DNA of 64,000 nucleotides. It comes from Cryptomeria japonica. Lineage: Eukaryota; Streptophyta; Pinopsida; Cupressales; Cupressaceae. The notes beneath the pieces are model-generated. The model was given only the letters and a program-made list of their open reading frames with translations, did not search any database and had not been told where the DNA came from. The translations under genes and the position numbers were made by a program. The stretch is from contig NC_081411.1 of the NCBI RefSeq assembly GCF_030272615.1, positions 156,264,971 through 156,328,970 of the forward strand. Reading direction: 5' to 3'. Positions 51,431 to 63,023 of the stretch are shown one piece after another; position 1 is the first letter of the stretch; the number at the start of each line of letters is the position of its first letter.

Positions 51431-52565
51431 TCTCGAGTTGCCAACTTCATCATCTAATTCATCTCCAACACTAAAGTGCTACTTCAACTTGTTTACTTAG
51501 TAAAGGACCACTTAGAGAGGTTACCATCTAATATATTAGTACTATTCCAACACAAAGTACTAATTCAACATGTTTACCATAATTGTGATTAATTATTTAT
51601 TATACAAATTACTTTATATATGTTGATCTTATTTTACTTTTTTTAGAAGTTCATGTATGGAATATTTTATATTGATTTTAATAGTTGATGCATTTTATAA
51701 GAAATGAATGCATTAAATTGAATATATAATACATTTATGAAGTTTCAATGAAAGTTTGTATTAAGTTTTGTGCGCAAATTTTATATTTGAAGATTCAATA
51801 GTATGTACATGTATATTTTTGTAAGTTCAATATTATATTATATTTCATGTGTATCTCATTCAAAAACATAGAAATGTTACTATTTATAAATGTTTTTTTT
51901 TAAAGTAAAATAGAATATTCTTTGACATAGAATTGTATATAATTTATGTAAATCTTTATATATATAGGAGCTCTTTGTTATGATGGATGTTTTTGACATA
52001 GATGAATTGTTAGGTGAGAATCCCCCATTGCAACCCCCTCCTCCTCCACCTCCACCTCCACCCCCTAGATTAGATGAAATCTGTTTAAGAGAAAGAATTA
52101 ATGAAAACCTACTAGTTATTGAACAAAATATTACTTACATCCAAAATGAGCCAGGCACCCACCCCCATCTTCTAGAGTTTGCAAAATCAATGCAAACTAT
52201 TGTTGAGTCAGTTAGATCAATTGATTCTCAATTACATCAATTTCATAGATGATGACAAGAGTTGCGTGATTTTTATGTTGATGGATTAGCTTATAGGAAG
52301 ATCAATAATCTTAAATTAACCAAAGCTCATTTATGTCCATATTTTACTAACCCAAAAACAAGAGAGCCAATGCAACCTACCCATAAAAGAATTTCAATTA
52401 GGTGGTGTGATCATCCAGAAATGGCTAGACACTTTTGGGATAGATGGTGGATGGTTTTTTATTATCCACCACATATTAATTATGAGGCCCCTTTTATATT
52501 TTTTGAAGAAATCATACTGTAAGTTTGCAATGCACAAAAAACTAGATTATTTTGATATTAAGTCA

Positions 52566-53367
52566 TGTTGGCAAATGCACACTCCAATGAGATATTGTAG
52601 GTGATTTAAGGTTTTTTCACTGATGGCAACCTTACAATCCTATGACACTAGTAAGACAATTTACTAGAACCAACAAATACAGACTCTACACCAGCATAGA
52701 GACCATGGGCAGTAATAGGAAGCATACCAGCACAGAAGCCGACAGGAATTTTGTTTGTAATATATTTTGTTAATTATTGTAAAATCATTGTAAGCTGACT
52801 TGGCAAGTTGTAAAATGACTCATATATATAAGAGATCATTGTAGAACATTTAGTAATAGATGGAAGGAAATATATAGGCAAAATAAGGTAGACCTATTGT
52901 GCGAATTATAGGTTAAGGGTTTATGTAAGAAGCGGAGCTATAAATCGGTACTAGAGCTGGCATAGTAGATGTTATTTTGAAGCAGTACAAGACATTGGAT
53001 TTATATAATCCATTTTGTAAGTTAGTGAGACTTCCCATTTTGTAATTGAGCAGTGAGCTCTAGGCACTTGGCCTTCCTGGATGTGTAGGCCCCTCTTGTA
53101 GTAGTAATATTCTCTTTTTGGCCAGTAAGTTAATATTGTGGGTCACAAATCCCACTGAGGTTTTTCCCACACCGGGTTTCCTCATTAAACTATTGTGTTA
53201 TGGAGTGTTTTTCATGTGGTTGTTGTTATCTTTGTTTATTGCATTATTTCTTGTTAGAAGGTATATAGTATTGATATGCTTTATATGTTTTAAGTTAAGA
53301 AAATCTTTTAACCAGTTAGATACTGATTCACCCCCCCCCCCTCTTAGTATTTGTGGGAATCCTAATA
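52566..53367 (+). repeat. 5' LTR
   Basis: Starts TGTTGGCAAATGCACAC and ends GGGAATCCTAATA, the last dinucleotide changed from CA to TA. A TATA-like box (tatatataag) lies at 52823-52832, and a C-run near 53,331-53,340 precedes the end. Confidence 0.9.
52823..52832 (+). promoter_or_regulatory. TATA-like box in LTR
   Basis: 'tatatataag' is preserved at the equivalent place in the 3' LTR (58601-58610) and, with one change, in the minus-strand LTR (near 62,560-62,570). It is a likely start-site element for the retrotransposon transcript. Confidence 0.6.
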
Positions 53368-53369
53368 AT

Positions 53370-53381
53370 TGGTATCAGAGC
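53370..53381 (+). other. Primer binding site
   Basis: TGGTATCAGAGC, the exact initiator-tRNA-Met primer site of many plant copia elements, two bases after the LTR. Confidence 0.9.
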
Positions 53382-53438
53382 TTGGTCCTCTATTTTTAGA
53401 AGCCTAATAGCTTGAGGAAGATCTTGACACCGGTAGAG

Positions 53439-54449
53439 ATGGAACACTTGATGAAGCAATTAGAAGTAGTTCTCTCAGACTATGATGTAGAAAAATTAAA
53501 AAATATCAAACTTGAAGATGATCTAAATGCTGCACAGGATATTATTCAAGCACTTCAAGAAAATCTTACCATTACAAGAAACAAGAGAATAGAACTTTGT
53601 GAAAAGATGCAAAATGAGAATGATGAAAAGGAAACTCTTAGTGATCTGATGAATAAGCTGAAACAAGAAAACATGACAACAAAGAATGAGATGCAGGATA
53701 TGACTATGAGATTTTGTAAAGAAATTGAAGATAGAAAGAAGAAAGAAGAAGACTTGACTAGAAGACTGAATGATGCTGCAAATGAAAACATAAGACTTAG
53801 TTATGAAAATGATATGTTGAAGATAGATCTGATGCATACACAGAATGACTCAAATGAACTCATGAGACAAAAAGGTATCTTGGAAGGAGAACTGGTTGCT
53901 ACAAATCAACATAAAGAAAAAATCAAGAAAAGCTCAGAAGAACTTGGTGAATTGTTGAAGAATCAGAAACCTAATGGTGACACTAATGGTCTTGGCTTTG
54001 AAGCTGGTGAAAGCTCTAGTGCTGCAAACACACAGGATCAAGGCAAACTGGTAAGACAACCTACTGCTTATAAATTTAATGGCAAATGCTTTAACTATAA
54101 CAAATATGGTCATAGAGCAAATCAATGTAGATCTAGAAACTATCAGAATACCAATACACCCACCGGTCAATGTTCAAAATGCAACAAAGTTGGTCACAAT
54201 TCAGAGAATTGCAAAATGAATGTAAGATATTATGTTTGTGGAAGATTTGGACACTTATCTAATCAATGCAGAACACAAACTGGCATAGGATATGGAAAAG
54301 CTATTCAGAAAAATAATGTGACTTGTTATGCCTGTAACAAGATTGGACATATTGCAAAATTTTGTAGAAGCAAGTCCTCACCGATAAATAACAAAGGTCC
54401 TAGTTTGAAAGGTAAAGAAAAGGTTGAAGAAGTAAAGCAGGAATTCTGA
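53439..54449 (+). CDS. Gag-like coiled-coil protein with four zinc knuckles
   Basis: The ATG at 53439 (MEHLMKQLEVVLSD) is the first in a frame open to TGA at 54447-54449, 336 codons. Roughly residues 1-180 are Glu/Lys/Asn/Leu-rich and look like a long coiled coil. Four CCHC-type knuckles follow. The second (CSKCNKVGHNSENC, 54171-54212) and fourth (CYACNKIGHIAKFC, 54324-54365) are complete. The first has Tyr for its second Cys (CFNYNKYGH), the third Tyr for its first (YYVCGRFGH); both fit TGT to TAT changes. It starts 57 bases after the primer site, where gag belongs, but lacks the DUF4219/UBN2 gag core seen in the other copia remnants here. A nucleic-acid-binding, particle-forming role is inferred from position and knuckles. 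The frame is still open despite the age of the element. Confidence 0.75.
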   Translation: MEHLMKQLEVVLSDYDVEKLKNIKLEDDLNAAQDIIQALQENLTITRNKRIELCEKMQNENDEKETLSDLMNKLKQENMTTKNEMQDMTMRFCKEIEDRKKKEEDLTRRLNDAANENIRLSYENDMLKIDLMHTQNDSNELMRQKGILEGELVATNQHKEKIKKSSEELGELLKNQKPNGDTNGLGFEAGESSSAANTQDQGKLVRQPTAYKFNGKCFNYNKYGHRANQCRSRNYQNTNTPTGQCSKCNKVGHNSENCKMNVRYYVCGRFGHLSNQCRTQTGIGYGKAIQKNNVTCYACNKIGHIAKFCRSKSSPINNKGPSLKGKEKVEEVKQEF

Positions 54450-54880
54450 AAACAATGGATCAGGAAATCATATCTAAATGGTGATAGGAACACTCCTCCA
54501 CCGGCAAAACAGAGTAACACTCCACCGGTAGAAGAGAGTAACACTCCACCAGCAGGAGACTCTTCATCTAACTAAAGAAAATTCCCTTGAGGGTTTAGCA
54601 ATCAAATGTGAAACATGCTATTATTCCCTCGGTTGATGGTGAGAAGTTGAAATTACTTCTATACCGACAGATAAGTTAAGTCATTACTTAACCGACAAGC
54701 ATTAAATGTGGTGGTTGGCAAAATTAACATTATAAATCAAGTGTTTTGGCTTTAATTTCATTTCACCAAGCATTCAAACCTTCGAGAGCGCGAAAATTCC
54801 AGAGCAAAGGCATTCTGAACAAAGAAGTGAAGCAATTCAGCAAGCAATCATTCCTAAGGCAGATAAAAGTATTTATAATC

Positions 54881-57800
54881 ATGGCTTCTTCATCTGTTCC
54901 TGAATTCATAGCAAACCCTACTGTAGTCAAAGTGATTAAACGCCCTATACTAGTATTTCAGTTAGTTCCCAAGATTGCCAAGAAAGATGATCATGTTGGT
55001 GCTTTTTCTCAAATCCCCAAAGGAGTAGTTTTTGTTGAAGACCCTAGAATGTATATTCATTGTCACATAGAAGAATTAGGTGATGAGGAAATCAAGAACA
55101 TGTATAAATCAGTAATCTGTGATGATTCTGGTAATGTTAAACCTAAGCACAAGATAGTAGAAACCCTAGGTTTCACTAAAATTCTCAGTATTCCGGATTT
55201 TCCTAAGGATGTTATACGGGTAGTATTAAGTAGGGTACATGGTGCATTCTTCTGGTTAGACTCAATTCACAAAATCACTAAAGAGGCAGTAAAAGATGTG
55301 ACAAGGTTACCTTCCACTGGTAACAGGCCTGATAAGACAAAGAAGGTCTCAAATGACCTAGTAACTAACCTAACAGGTGCAACATCTGATAAGAGATCTT
55401 TAAGAGTAAATGATGTAACCGACATCAATGTCAGATTCATTAGCATGATTTTAGGCTACAAAACCACACATGCAAATAGGTTAAACTTAGTCTCTAGCCT
55501 ATGCATAAAGAGTGCTTATGACATGATTAATGATAATGCAAAAATAGATGTGTGTGAATGGTTGAAAGATGCACTAATTGACAACTTGGGAAAGATAAAG
55601 AAAGACAAAAAGGGGACATTTAGATTTGGAAACCTACTTGTCTGTTTAATGCTACACATAACAAAACAAGTGCCCGGTATTGGTAACAAAAATCTTTCTT
55701 TTGACATACTGGTAGGCAAATAATTGTCAGATTTACTAAACAGCATGGGAGAGAAAAGAGAAAAGAACATAGATGAGTACTTTCAGGCATTCAAGGCCCG
55801 AATGAAGACAAGAGTCAGACTATCACAAGAAATTGTAAATAAGTATAAGGATGAAATCTGTTTTATTATTAAGAAGGATGAAATTTGGATGGAGGCAGTT
55901 ATCCCAAGAACCATTTGGGTTACTAAAATGGGGTATGAAACTGATGATCACATAATTGAAACATATACAAAATCCCTCCTAGAAGCACCTAAGGAACCTA
56001 AAGAAGAGGTATTTGGCAGTGTTGAAACTATTGAAAACCAAATTCAATCAAAGAAAAGGGTTAAGAAGGTTGAAGTAATAGTTAGAAGAGGATCCAAGCA
56101 AGCAAAAGCTATTAAGGATGATGTACTCAAACAAACCGGTATTACTGAAGATGAGTTAGAAACACTTCAACCAAAAACTCACCTTTCACCGGTTGGAAAT
56201 TCTTCAAAAAGTGATATACCAACTGAATTTAAAAGAGTTGTGAGAAAAAGGAAACCTTCAATGGTATCTACACCTTCTCCTAGAAGAGCTAGACAGAAAC
56301 AATAGGCAGTAAGGCCCTCGGCTAGGAAATTGACTCCAAAGAAGAACTTAACACCCAAGAAGAAGACTCAACAAACCATTGCTCCAATTGACAAACTTCT
56401 AAATGAAATAACAAAGGATGGAAAGCTGAAAAATATCAATAAATTGTATGATTCATTATCAACTGATGACAAGGAAAAAGTTGAAAACAGTGTAATCCTA
56501 CACTTGGATATGTAGAAGAAATTTTTGATGCAAGTTGTGGATGAATTACTGGCAAAACTGTTCGAAAGACTTCACGCTAGAGGGAAAGTTGTTGTAGAGC
56601 TTGATAAGAAATAAAAATTGAAAAACTTCTTGTTGTATATCTAGTCAACTCACCAAATGAGATAGATAAACTGATCTCAGAGGCTAACCGGTCAGTATTT
56701 TCAATTGCACACCGACATGTAGCACTTATGGTTGGTAGAGTGAATGAGGTAGTAGAGGAAACTGTGAATGCATGGGACATAGTCCTTGTAGAGAAGGAAA
56801 AGAAGGAAGAATATAGAAACCCTAAACCCATCAAAGTATACCAAAAGGATAAGGATAAGGGAAAAGGCAAGGTTGGTGGACCACCTAGCATAAAAATAAC
56901 AGATAATCTATCCCCACCGCCTCTCGATACTCCACCAGTAGTTACCATAGACAATCAACCGGCTAATGAGAGTATGGACATACCACAAGAGGACACAAAT
57001 CCCAATTCTGAGGTGTTATATACAGTGAATATTGACAGTCAGAAAGTCAATATTATGGTAGATAAGGATTCAATAGGAAAAACAGATGTGGAAACTAAGC
57101 CACCAGTAATTGATAGCTCAGAAGGTAAACTGGCAGTTGACAACACTGAGAAATAGGTAAAGCAATAGGCTCCTTCACAAGAACAGGTTCATATAGAGAT
57201 AGTGCCACCGACAACAATTGAGCAATCCAAACCTTTGCTTAAAGAAATGGAAACACAAACTGACCTACTAGAGGTCACCACAAGCAAGGAAATTGTTCCC
57301 ACCGATGGAATACAGATTGTTGGTTCTTCCACTATGGGTTTCAAATCAACAAATGTAATAGAAGTTCTTCTGGATTCCATCAAGAAGATAACAAAGTGTA
57401 GCTCACAAGCATACAAGGCAATTGATGACACAATTCCAATTTTGAAAATGATAGCACCTAAGTGTAATATATATAACAAAGATTCTTTAGGTCAACTTGA
57501 CACTTTGTCTAAGTATATTACTGACAACACTGTGACAGTTGAACAAATAAAAGAGGAAGCATTCAAGGAGAGACTAGAGAAAGAAAAACACAAATTCTTT
57601 GAGGAGGAAATAAAGAAGTATACAAGAAAATTTGATACTCTTTTACTGGAACTGTGTAGTACACTGAAGGAATTTAAAACTTTGTACAAGGATACATGTA
57701 AAACTAACTTTTTGATAGTAGATATAGACAAGAAAATCAGCAAGGTACAAGAGGAAATAAATCAACTAGCTGATAACTTCATTAATTCATCTAATTCATT

Positions 57801-58119
57801 ATTAGTTTTTGAGTAGAAAATAACAGGTTTTGAGGAATAACTACTAAATTTTGAAAGAGAGAAGGAAAGAATAAAAGGAAAGGCTAAAGATCTATAATGG
57901 AGACTTAGTCCAAAATTGGATTACCTCACCTCCTTAAGAAAAGAAATATCTAATGCCTTGATTCAAGGATAGAAAACACTGGCAGAGCAAATGCAACACC
58001 TCACCGATACAATTCAGAGGACTGAGGCCACAATAAAAGACAAAAAAAATTTCATTGAGAGCCTGAATTTGGTTTTGGTAGATCTTTTTCAGATTGTAAC
58101 CAACCAGTTACAAGGATGA
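54881..58119 (+). pseudogene. Long unassigned protein of the retrotransposon, broken
   Basis: ATG at 54881 in good plant context opens MASSSVPEFIANP. The phase continues to 56,515 with three stops (55721 TAA, 56303 TAG, 56513 TAG). The sense then moves to another phase (EANRSVFSIAHRHVALM, ATG at 56728) and runs on to TGA at 58117-58119 with several more stops. The unbroken ancestor would have been about 1,080 codons. Seen: a globular N-terminal part with ILGYKTTHANR and LLVCLMLHITKQVPG, a Lys/Arg-rich middle (VVRKRKPS), a Pro/Ser/Thr-rich linker (56,850-57,300), and a C-terminal coiled-coil-like part (LEKEKHKFFEEEIKKY). No protease, integrase, RT or RNase H motif is present. The C-terminal third has a clear relative at 63,024-63,924 on the minus strand. 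I cannot name its function. Confidence 0.7.
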
Positions 58120-58330
58120 AATAGGTAATGACACTCAATTGACACTTTGACAACCTTTGTCATTGATGCCAAAGGGAGAGTAGTGGAATGAGAAATATAA
58201 CTAGCAAATGACTCATCAGCTCAAGGGGAGCACATATTCTTTTGCTACACAAATTTTTGGTAAGACAATTTCGGCAAATTCTTTTGGATAACAATTTTTA
58301 GATTTTTCTCATGAGTGCTGCCATCAATGC

Positions 58331-58343
58331 CAAAGGAGGAGAT
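58331..58343 (+). other. Polypurine tract
   Basis: 'caaaggaggagat' directly precedes the 3' LTR start TGTTGG. The matching place in the minus-strand copy reads AAATGGGGAGAT. Confidence 0.6.
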
Positions 58344-59142
58344 TGTTGGAAAATGCACACTCCAATGAGATATTGTAGGTGATTGAAGGTTTCATCATTG
58401 ATGGAAACCTTACAATCCTATGACACTGGCAAGACAATTAACCGACACCAGCAAAGACAAACTCTATACTGACACAGAGACCACCGGCAATAAAAGGAAG
58501 CATACCAGCACAGAAGCCGACGGGAATTTTGTTTGTAATATATTTTGTTAATTATTGTAAAATCATTGTAAGCCAACTTGGAAAGTTGTAAAATGACTCG
58601 TATATATAAGAGATCATTGTGGAACATTTAGTAATAGATGGAAGGAAATATATAGGAGAAATAAGGCAGACCTATTGTGCGAATTATAGGTTAAGGGTTT
58701 ATGTATGAAGCAAAGCTATAAACAGGTACTGGATCTGGCATAGTAGATGCTATTTTGAAGCAGTACAAGACATTGGATTTATATAATCCATATTGTAAGT
58801 CAGTGAGACTTCCCATTTTGTAATTGAGTAGTGAGCTCTAGGCACTTGGCCTTCCTGCATGTGCAGGCCCCTCTTGTAGCAATAATATTCTCTTATTGGC
58901 GAGTAAGTGAATATTGTGGGTCCCAAATCCCACTGATGTTTTTCCCACACTGGGTTTCCTCATTAAACTACTATGTTATGGTGTGTTTTTCATGTGGTTG
59001 TTGTTATCTCTATTTATTACATTATTTCTTGTTTACCGGTATACAGTATTGATATGCTTTACATATTTTAAGTTAAGAAAATCTTTTAATCGGTTAGATA
59101 CTGATTCAAACCCCCCTCTCAGTATCTGTGGGAATCCTAACA
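58344..59142 (+). repeat. 3' LTR
   Basis: 799 bp, starts TGTTGGAAAATGCACAC and ends GGGAATCCTAACA, with intact TG/CA ends. It is followed by the target duplication AGTCA. Confidence 0.9.
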
Positions 59143-60597
59143 AGTCATTCTAGGGTGTTGCTCGTGGAATGCCAAGGCATAGATTAGGGGCATGCGGTAA
59201 TAATCCCCTACCAGATCCACCCATGGTTCCACTTGTTGCTCCATCGATTCATGCAGATGTGCAAAATACATCATTCATTTCAATATTAGATACTTTGACT
59301 TCCCTCATAGGTAACCTGAGTGAGCAAGTTGCACAGATGGCATCCACTCCTCGATTGATGCCACATATGTGTACGAGCTATCATCAGATGTGTGTAGGTC
59401 CTACTGATGATCAAGGATCTGCTTCAGTTGTAGTTGAGCATGATGCAATAGATGATACTATGATGACGTCATATATGGGTTTTCTTTGCTCTGATGATCA
59501 TCTTGAGTAGGTATAGATATATATACATGTACATGTCAATCTTTAAATACTTCATTAAATATAGGTATAAATTAAGTGCATGTTTTTTTTTATACAATCT
59601 AATACTTCATTAAATAAATTTGGTTTATGTAGATAAGGACTACACCAAATGTTAGAGTCAATATTGCGTCTACTCCTACACAGCTTCGTACACCTTATGG
59701 GGTATAGTATAAATTTCTATCTAGACATTGTACTAGCTTTTTAAATATGTTATCATTGTATACTATATAAATTTTCATGTTGATACAGTGAATTCTTCTT
59801 TCTCCAGGCTTCAGGTCATGACGGACCCTCTACATAACATCGAGAAGAGGGTGTGACAACTATGACACCATCTATTGTATGTATCTTAGAATTCATAAAT
59901 TAAATATGTTCTTACAACATTGTAACTTAACTTGAAATTATTTAATTTACACATATATGTGTCCAATAAATATGATTTCATTATTTATGCATGTTTGTAG
60001 GTGGAGACTACTATCAGGATAGGTTATCCTCATCATTTTTATCCAAGCCAATTTGAATGCACATCGTCATCCTTTGAGGTCTTAATATGTAGTACTTAAT
60101 TTGACCTTATTTTGACTCTTAATTTGACATTTAATTGGACACTTTGAATTTGACCTTGTACATGACTTAGCTAGCACTACATTTGGCGTTTCTTTCAATG
60201 TACATATATGTCAAGGTGCACAAGATACTGCTAGAGGAGATGAGAAACCTTATGTATGATATTTTATTATATGATTATTTAATCAAATTATAATTGTTCA
60301 TTTTTATTTAATAAAAAAAAACACGTGTATGTGCTCATGTTCGTTATATACAGGATGACACAACTTCTAAGCATATAGTACATGCAGAACAAGTTACAGA
60401 AATTGATGTGCACATGCATACCGTGGTAAGTTTGTAACTTAATTTATGAATTCCAACTGTATTTGATAAATGATTATCTTTTAATAGTTTATCAAGTATT
60501 TTAATATAATTTTTTCCTTGTACAACTTGAGATGGGTGGATCTGGTTCACGTCCCAGGGAGAAGAGATCACGAGATGTTATTGATGATAGCACTTAG

Positions 60598-62035
60598 ATT
60601 TTGTTGTTTATTTGGATCTAAGGTGATGTACATGTGCTATTTTATATGATATGTACTTTTTTATGGACTTTACACATTTGTTTACACATGTACTTATTTT
60701 TTAACATTGTATATATTGTCTTGGACGTGCACATACTTTATATATAAGGATAGTTGCATAATAGGATCAGATCATATATATTTTTTGGACTACATATATA
60801 TACACATTAGATATTATGTGGAGTTCATCATGTTACCATCCAGATATATATGGATTATATATTATACGGATTATGTGGACTTGAAGTTTTATTTATGGAA
60901 CTTGTGCTTAAATAAATTCATATGGATTATGTGGACTTGAAATTTTATTTATGGAATTTTATTTAAATAACTTGTGATTAGATAAAATAAAGGTGTACAT
61001 CGTGAACTAACAATGATGATAAGACCAAAGTATCAAAATATATCTTATAATTATAACATATTTTAAACTAAATTAAAAAGTATTAAACATCATATAGGTA
61101 CGCAAAATATATAATCAAATATATAATTACCATTATAATAATAATGATGATAAGAGAAAAGTATCAAAACATACGTTTAAATATATAATTACCATTTTAA
61201 TAACAATGATGATAAGAGCAAAGTGTAAAGAACAAAGGTGGTGGTATGGTGGGGTCCAACAAGTAGAATTAGTGTGCTATGTATGAAATTAAATTTACCC
61301 CATAGAATATATAATATAATGAATAGAACTTGATTAAAACATAATTATCTCATTCATAAATTTGACCAATAGTCTCTCATTTATGTATATTATACAAAGT
61401 GTAATCAAGCAGACCTATCCAAAATCTTTGACTTCATCTCCTAAGGGACCTGCAAAAAAAAACATATCGTATAAAATACACAATCATAATTCAACATTCA
61501 AGTGCAATAATATTACTTTACTCAAGTAAAGTTTAAAAATTTAACCTTAAACATATTTGTTAAATGTACAAATAATAGTATTCATTGATGTCATGATTAG
61601 TTTTTATAATGAGGATGCATTCAATTTAAAATACAACATAAAGCATACATCATGACTCTTGAAAGGGAGTTGCCTTAAGGGTACAAAACTAAATAACTTA
61701 CTTGTTATTCAAAATGAAAAATAAAGTATGCACAAATAACTTGGTTTTCATTGTTGCCTTCTACTTGTGGTAGACCTAAAACAAAATTACTAGATTAGAT
61801 TTTATAATTAGGATGGATGATTTAAAATACTATATAAAATATACATCACAAATTTTAGAAGGGAGGTGGATTAAGGGTTCAAATTATAACTTACTTGTAC
61901 ATATTAATTCTGTTATACTATCTACATCCTCTCTCTTTTGTAAAGCATCTATAATTGTCTTGTTCTCTTCCATAGAGAGTCCATAATTGTTTATTAGTAG
62001 GTCTACCATGATATCTATCCAATTTTATATTAGTT
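60598..62035. other. Gene-free AT-rich stretch with small repeats
   Basis: A 55-bp direct repeat ('ggattatgtggacttga' at 60868 and 60923) and three spaced copies of 'aatgatgataaga' plus 'aaagt' (near 61,008, 61,142 and 61,204) are visible. No coding region recognised. Confidence 0.6.
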
Positions 62036-62040
62036 GCCAC

Positions 62041-62822
62041 TGTTAGGAATCCCATAGATACTGAGAGGGTGGGAATCGGTATCTAACCGGTTTATAGAAT
62101 TTCTTAACTTAAAACATACAGAACATATTATAACAGTGTACCGATATGCAAGAAATAATGTAATAAATAGAATTAAGAACAGCCACATGAAAAGCACACC
62201 ATAACACAAGGATTTAACGAGGAAACCCGATGTGGGAAAAACCTCGGTGGGATTTGTGACCCATAATATTCACTCACTGGCCAATAAGATAATATTACTT
62301 ACAATAGGGGCCTGTAGATGTAGGAAAGCCAACTGCCTAGAGCTCACTGCTCAATGGGAAGTCACACTGACTTACAATGAGGATTATACAAATCCAATAT
62401 CTTGTACTGCTTTACAATAGCATCTATAATGCCTGATCCAGTACCGGTTGCTTCTCTGTTTCTTACATAAACCCTTAGCCTATATTTCGCATAATAGGTC
62501 TACCTAATATTTTCCTTATCGCTTGCTTCACTTATCTCAAAATGTCTACAATGATATTTTTTATATATAAGTCATTTTACAATATGCCAAGTCGGCTTAC
62601 AAAATAATAAACAAAATATAATATAACAAAAATCCTGTCGGCCTCTGTGCCGGTATACTTCTTTTCTTTGTGCCGGTGTCGATGTCCTAAGTGCCAGTGT
62701 AGAGTGTGATCTGCTAATGTCGGTATAATCCCTTTGCCGATGTCATAGGATTGCAAGGTTTCCATCAATGACAAAACCTTCAATCACATACAATGTCTCA
62801 TTGGAGTGTGCATATGCCAACA
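62041..62822 (-). repeat. 3' LTR of second family member
   Basis: On the minus strand it starts TGTTGGCATATGCACAC at 62822 and ends GGGATTCCTAACA at 62041. It is 782 bp and matches the two LTRs of the 52.6-59.1 kb element along its length, including the TATA-like box. Its target duplication would be GCCAC (62036-62040), with the partner beyond the window. Confidence 0.88.
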
Positions 62823-63023
62823 ATCTCCCCATTTGGCATTGATGGCAACACTCATGAGAAATTTCAAAAATGAATCCAAAAATGTCAAGTCCAAAAATAT
62901 TACCAAAAATGTGTGTGCTCCCCCTGAGCATATGATTCCTGTGATATTGAATTTTTTCATCCCACTACTCCCCCTTTGGCATCAATGACAAAGGTTGTCA
63001 AGATGTCAGTAGAGTTTGTAGTT

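Larger units (their letters stand above)
52566..59142 (+). mobile_element. Complete non-autonomous LTR retrotransposon
   Basis: It is 6,577 bp with matching LTRs of about 800 bp (roughly 90% alike by eye), a primer site after the left LTR, a purine-rich tract before the right LTR, and the 5-bp direct duplication AGTCA on both sides (52561-52565, 59143-59147). The internal 4,976 bp encodes a zinc-knuckle protein and a long unassigned protein, but no protease, integrase, reverse transcriptase or RNase H. It must therefore have moved with enzymes from elsewhere. It inserted into the host-like frame 51,980-60,597. The second member at 62,041 onwards shows this is a family, not a one-off deletion product. 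Confidence 0.88.
51980..60597 (+). pseudogene. Unrecognised multi-exon reading frame split by retrotransposon
   Basis: The left part (51980-52565) starts with an ATG, has FDIDELLGENPP, an uninterrupted run of eleven prolines, and later RISIRWCDHPEMARHFWDR. Two adjacent TGA codons (52,250-52,255) and a frameshift near 52,520 break it. The right part resumes after the retrotransposon (from 59,148) with GVARGMPRHRLG and runs open to TAG at 59,508. Joining across one copy of the 5-bp target duplication gives a sensible phase (DIKSF, then a stop where Trp would fit). Further short exon-like pieces with AG and GT borders follow, for example 60,001-60,079 and 60,354-60,425. The last piece, SGSRPREKRSRDVIDDST, stops at 60,597. 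I do not recognise the family; a transposon-encoded protein is possible. Confidence 0.4.

Noticed and set aside
53523-53837. Minus-strand Phe/Ser/Ile-rich frames
   Set aside because: Shadows of the Glu/Lys-rich coiled-coil coding sequence on the plus strand.
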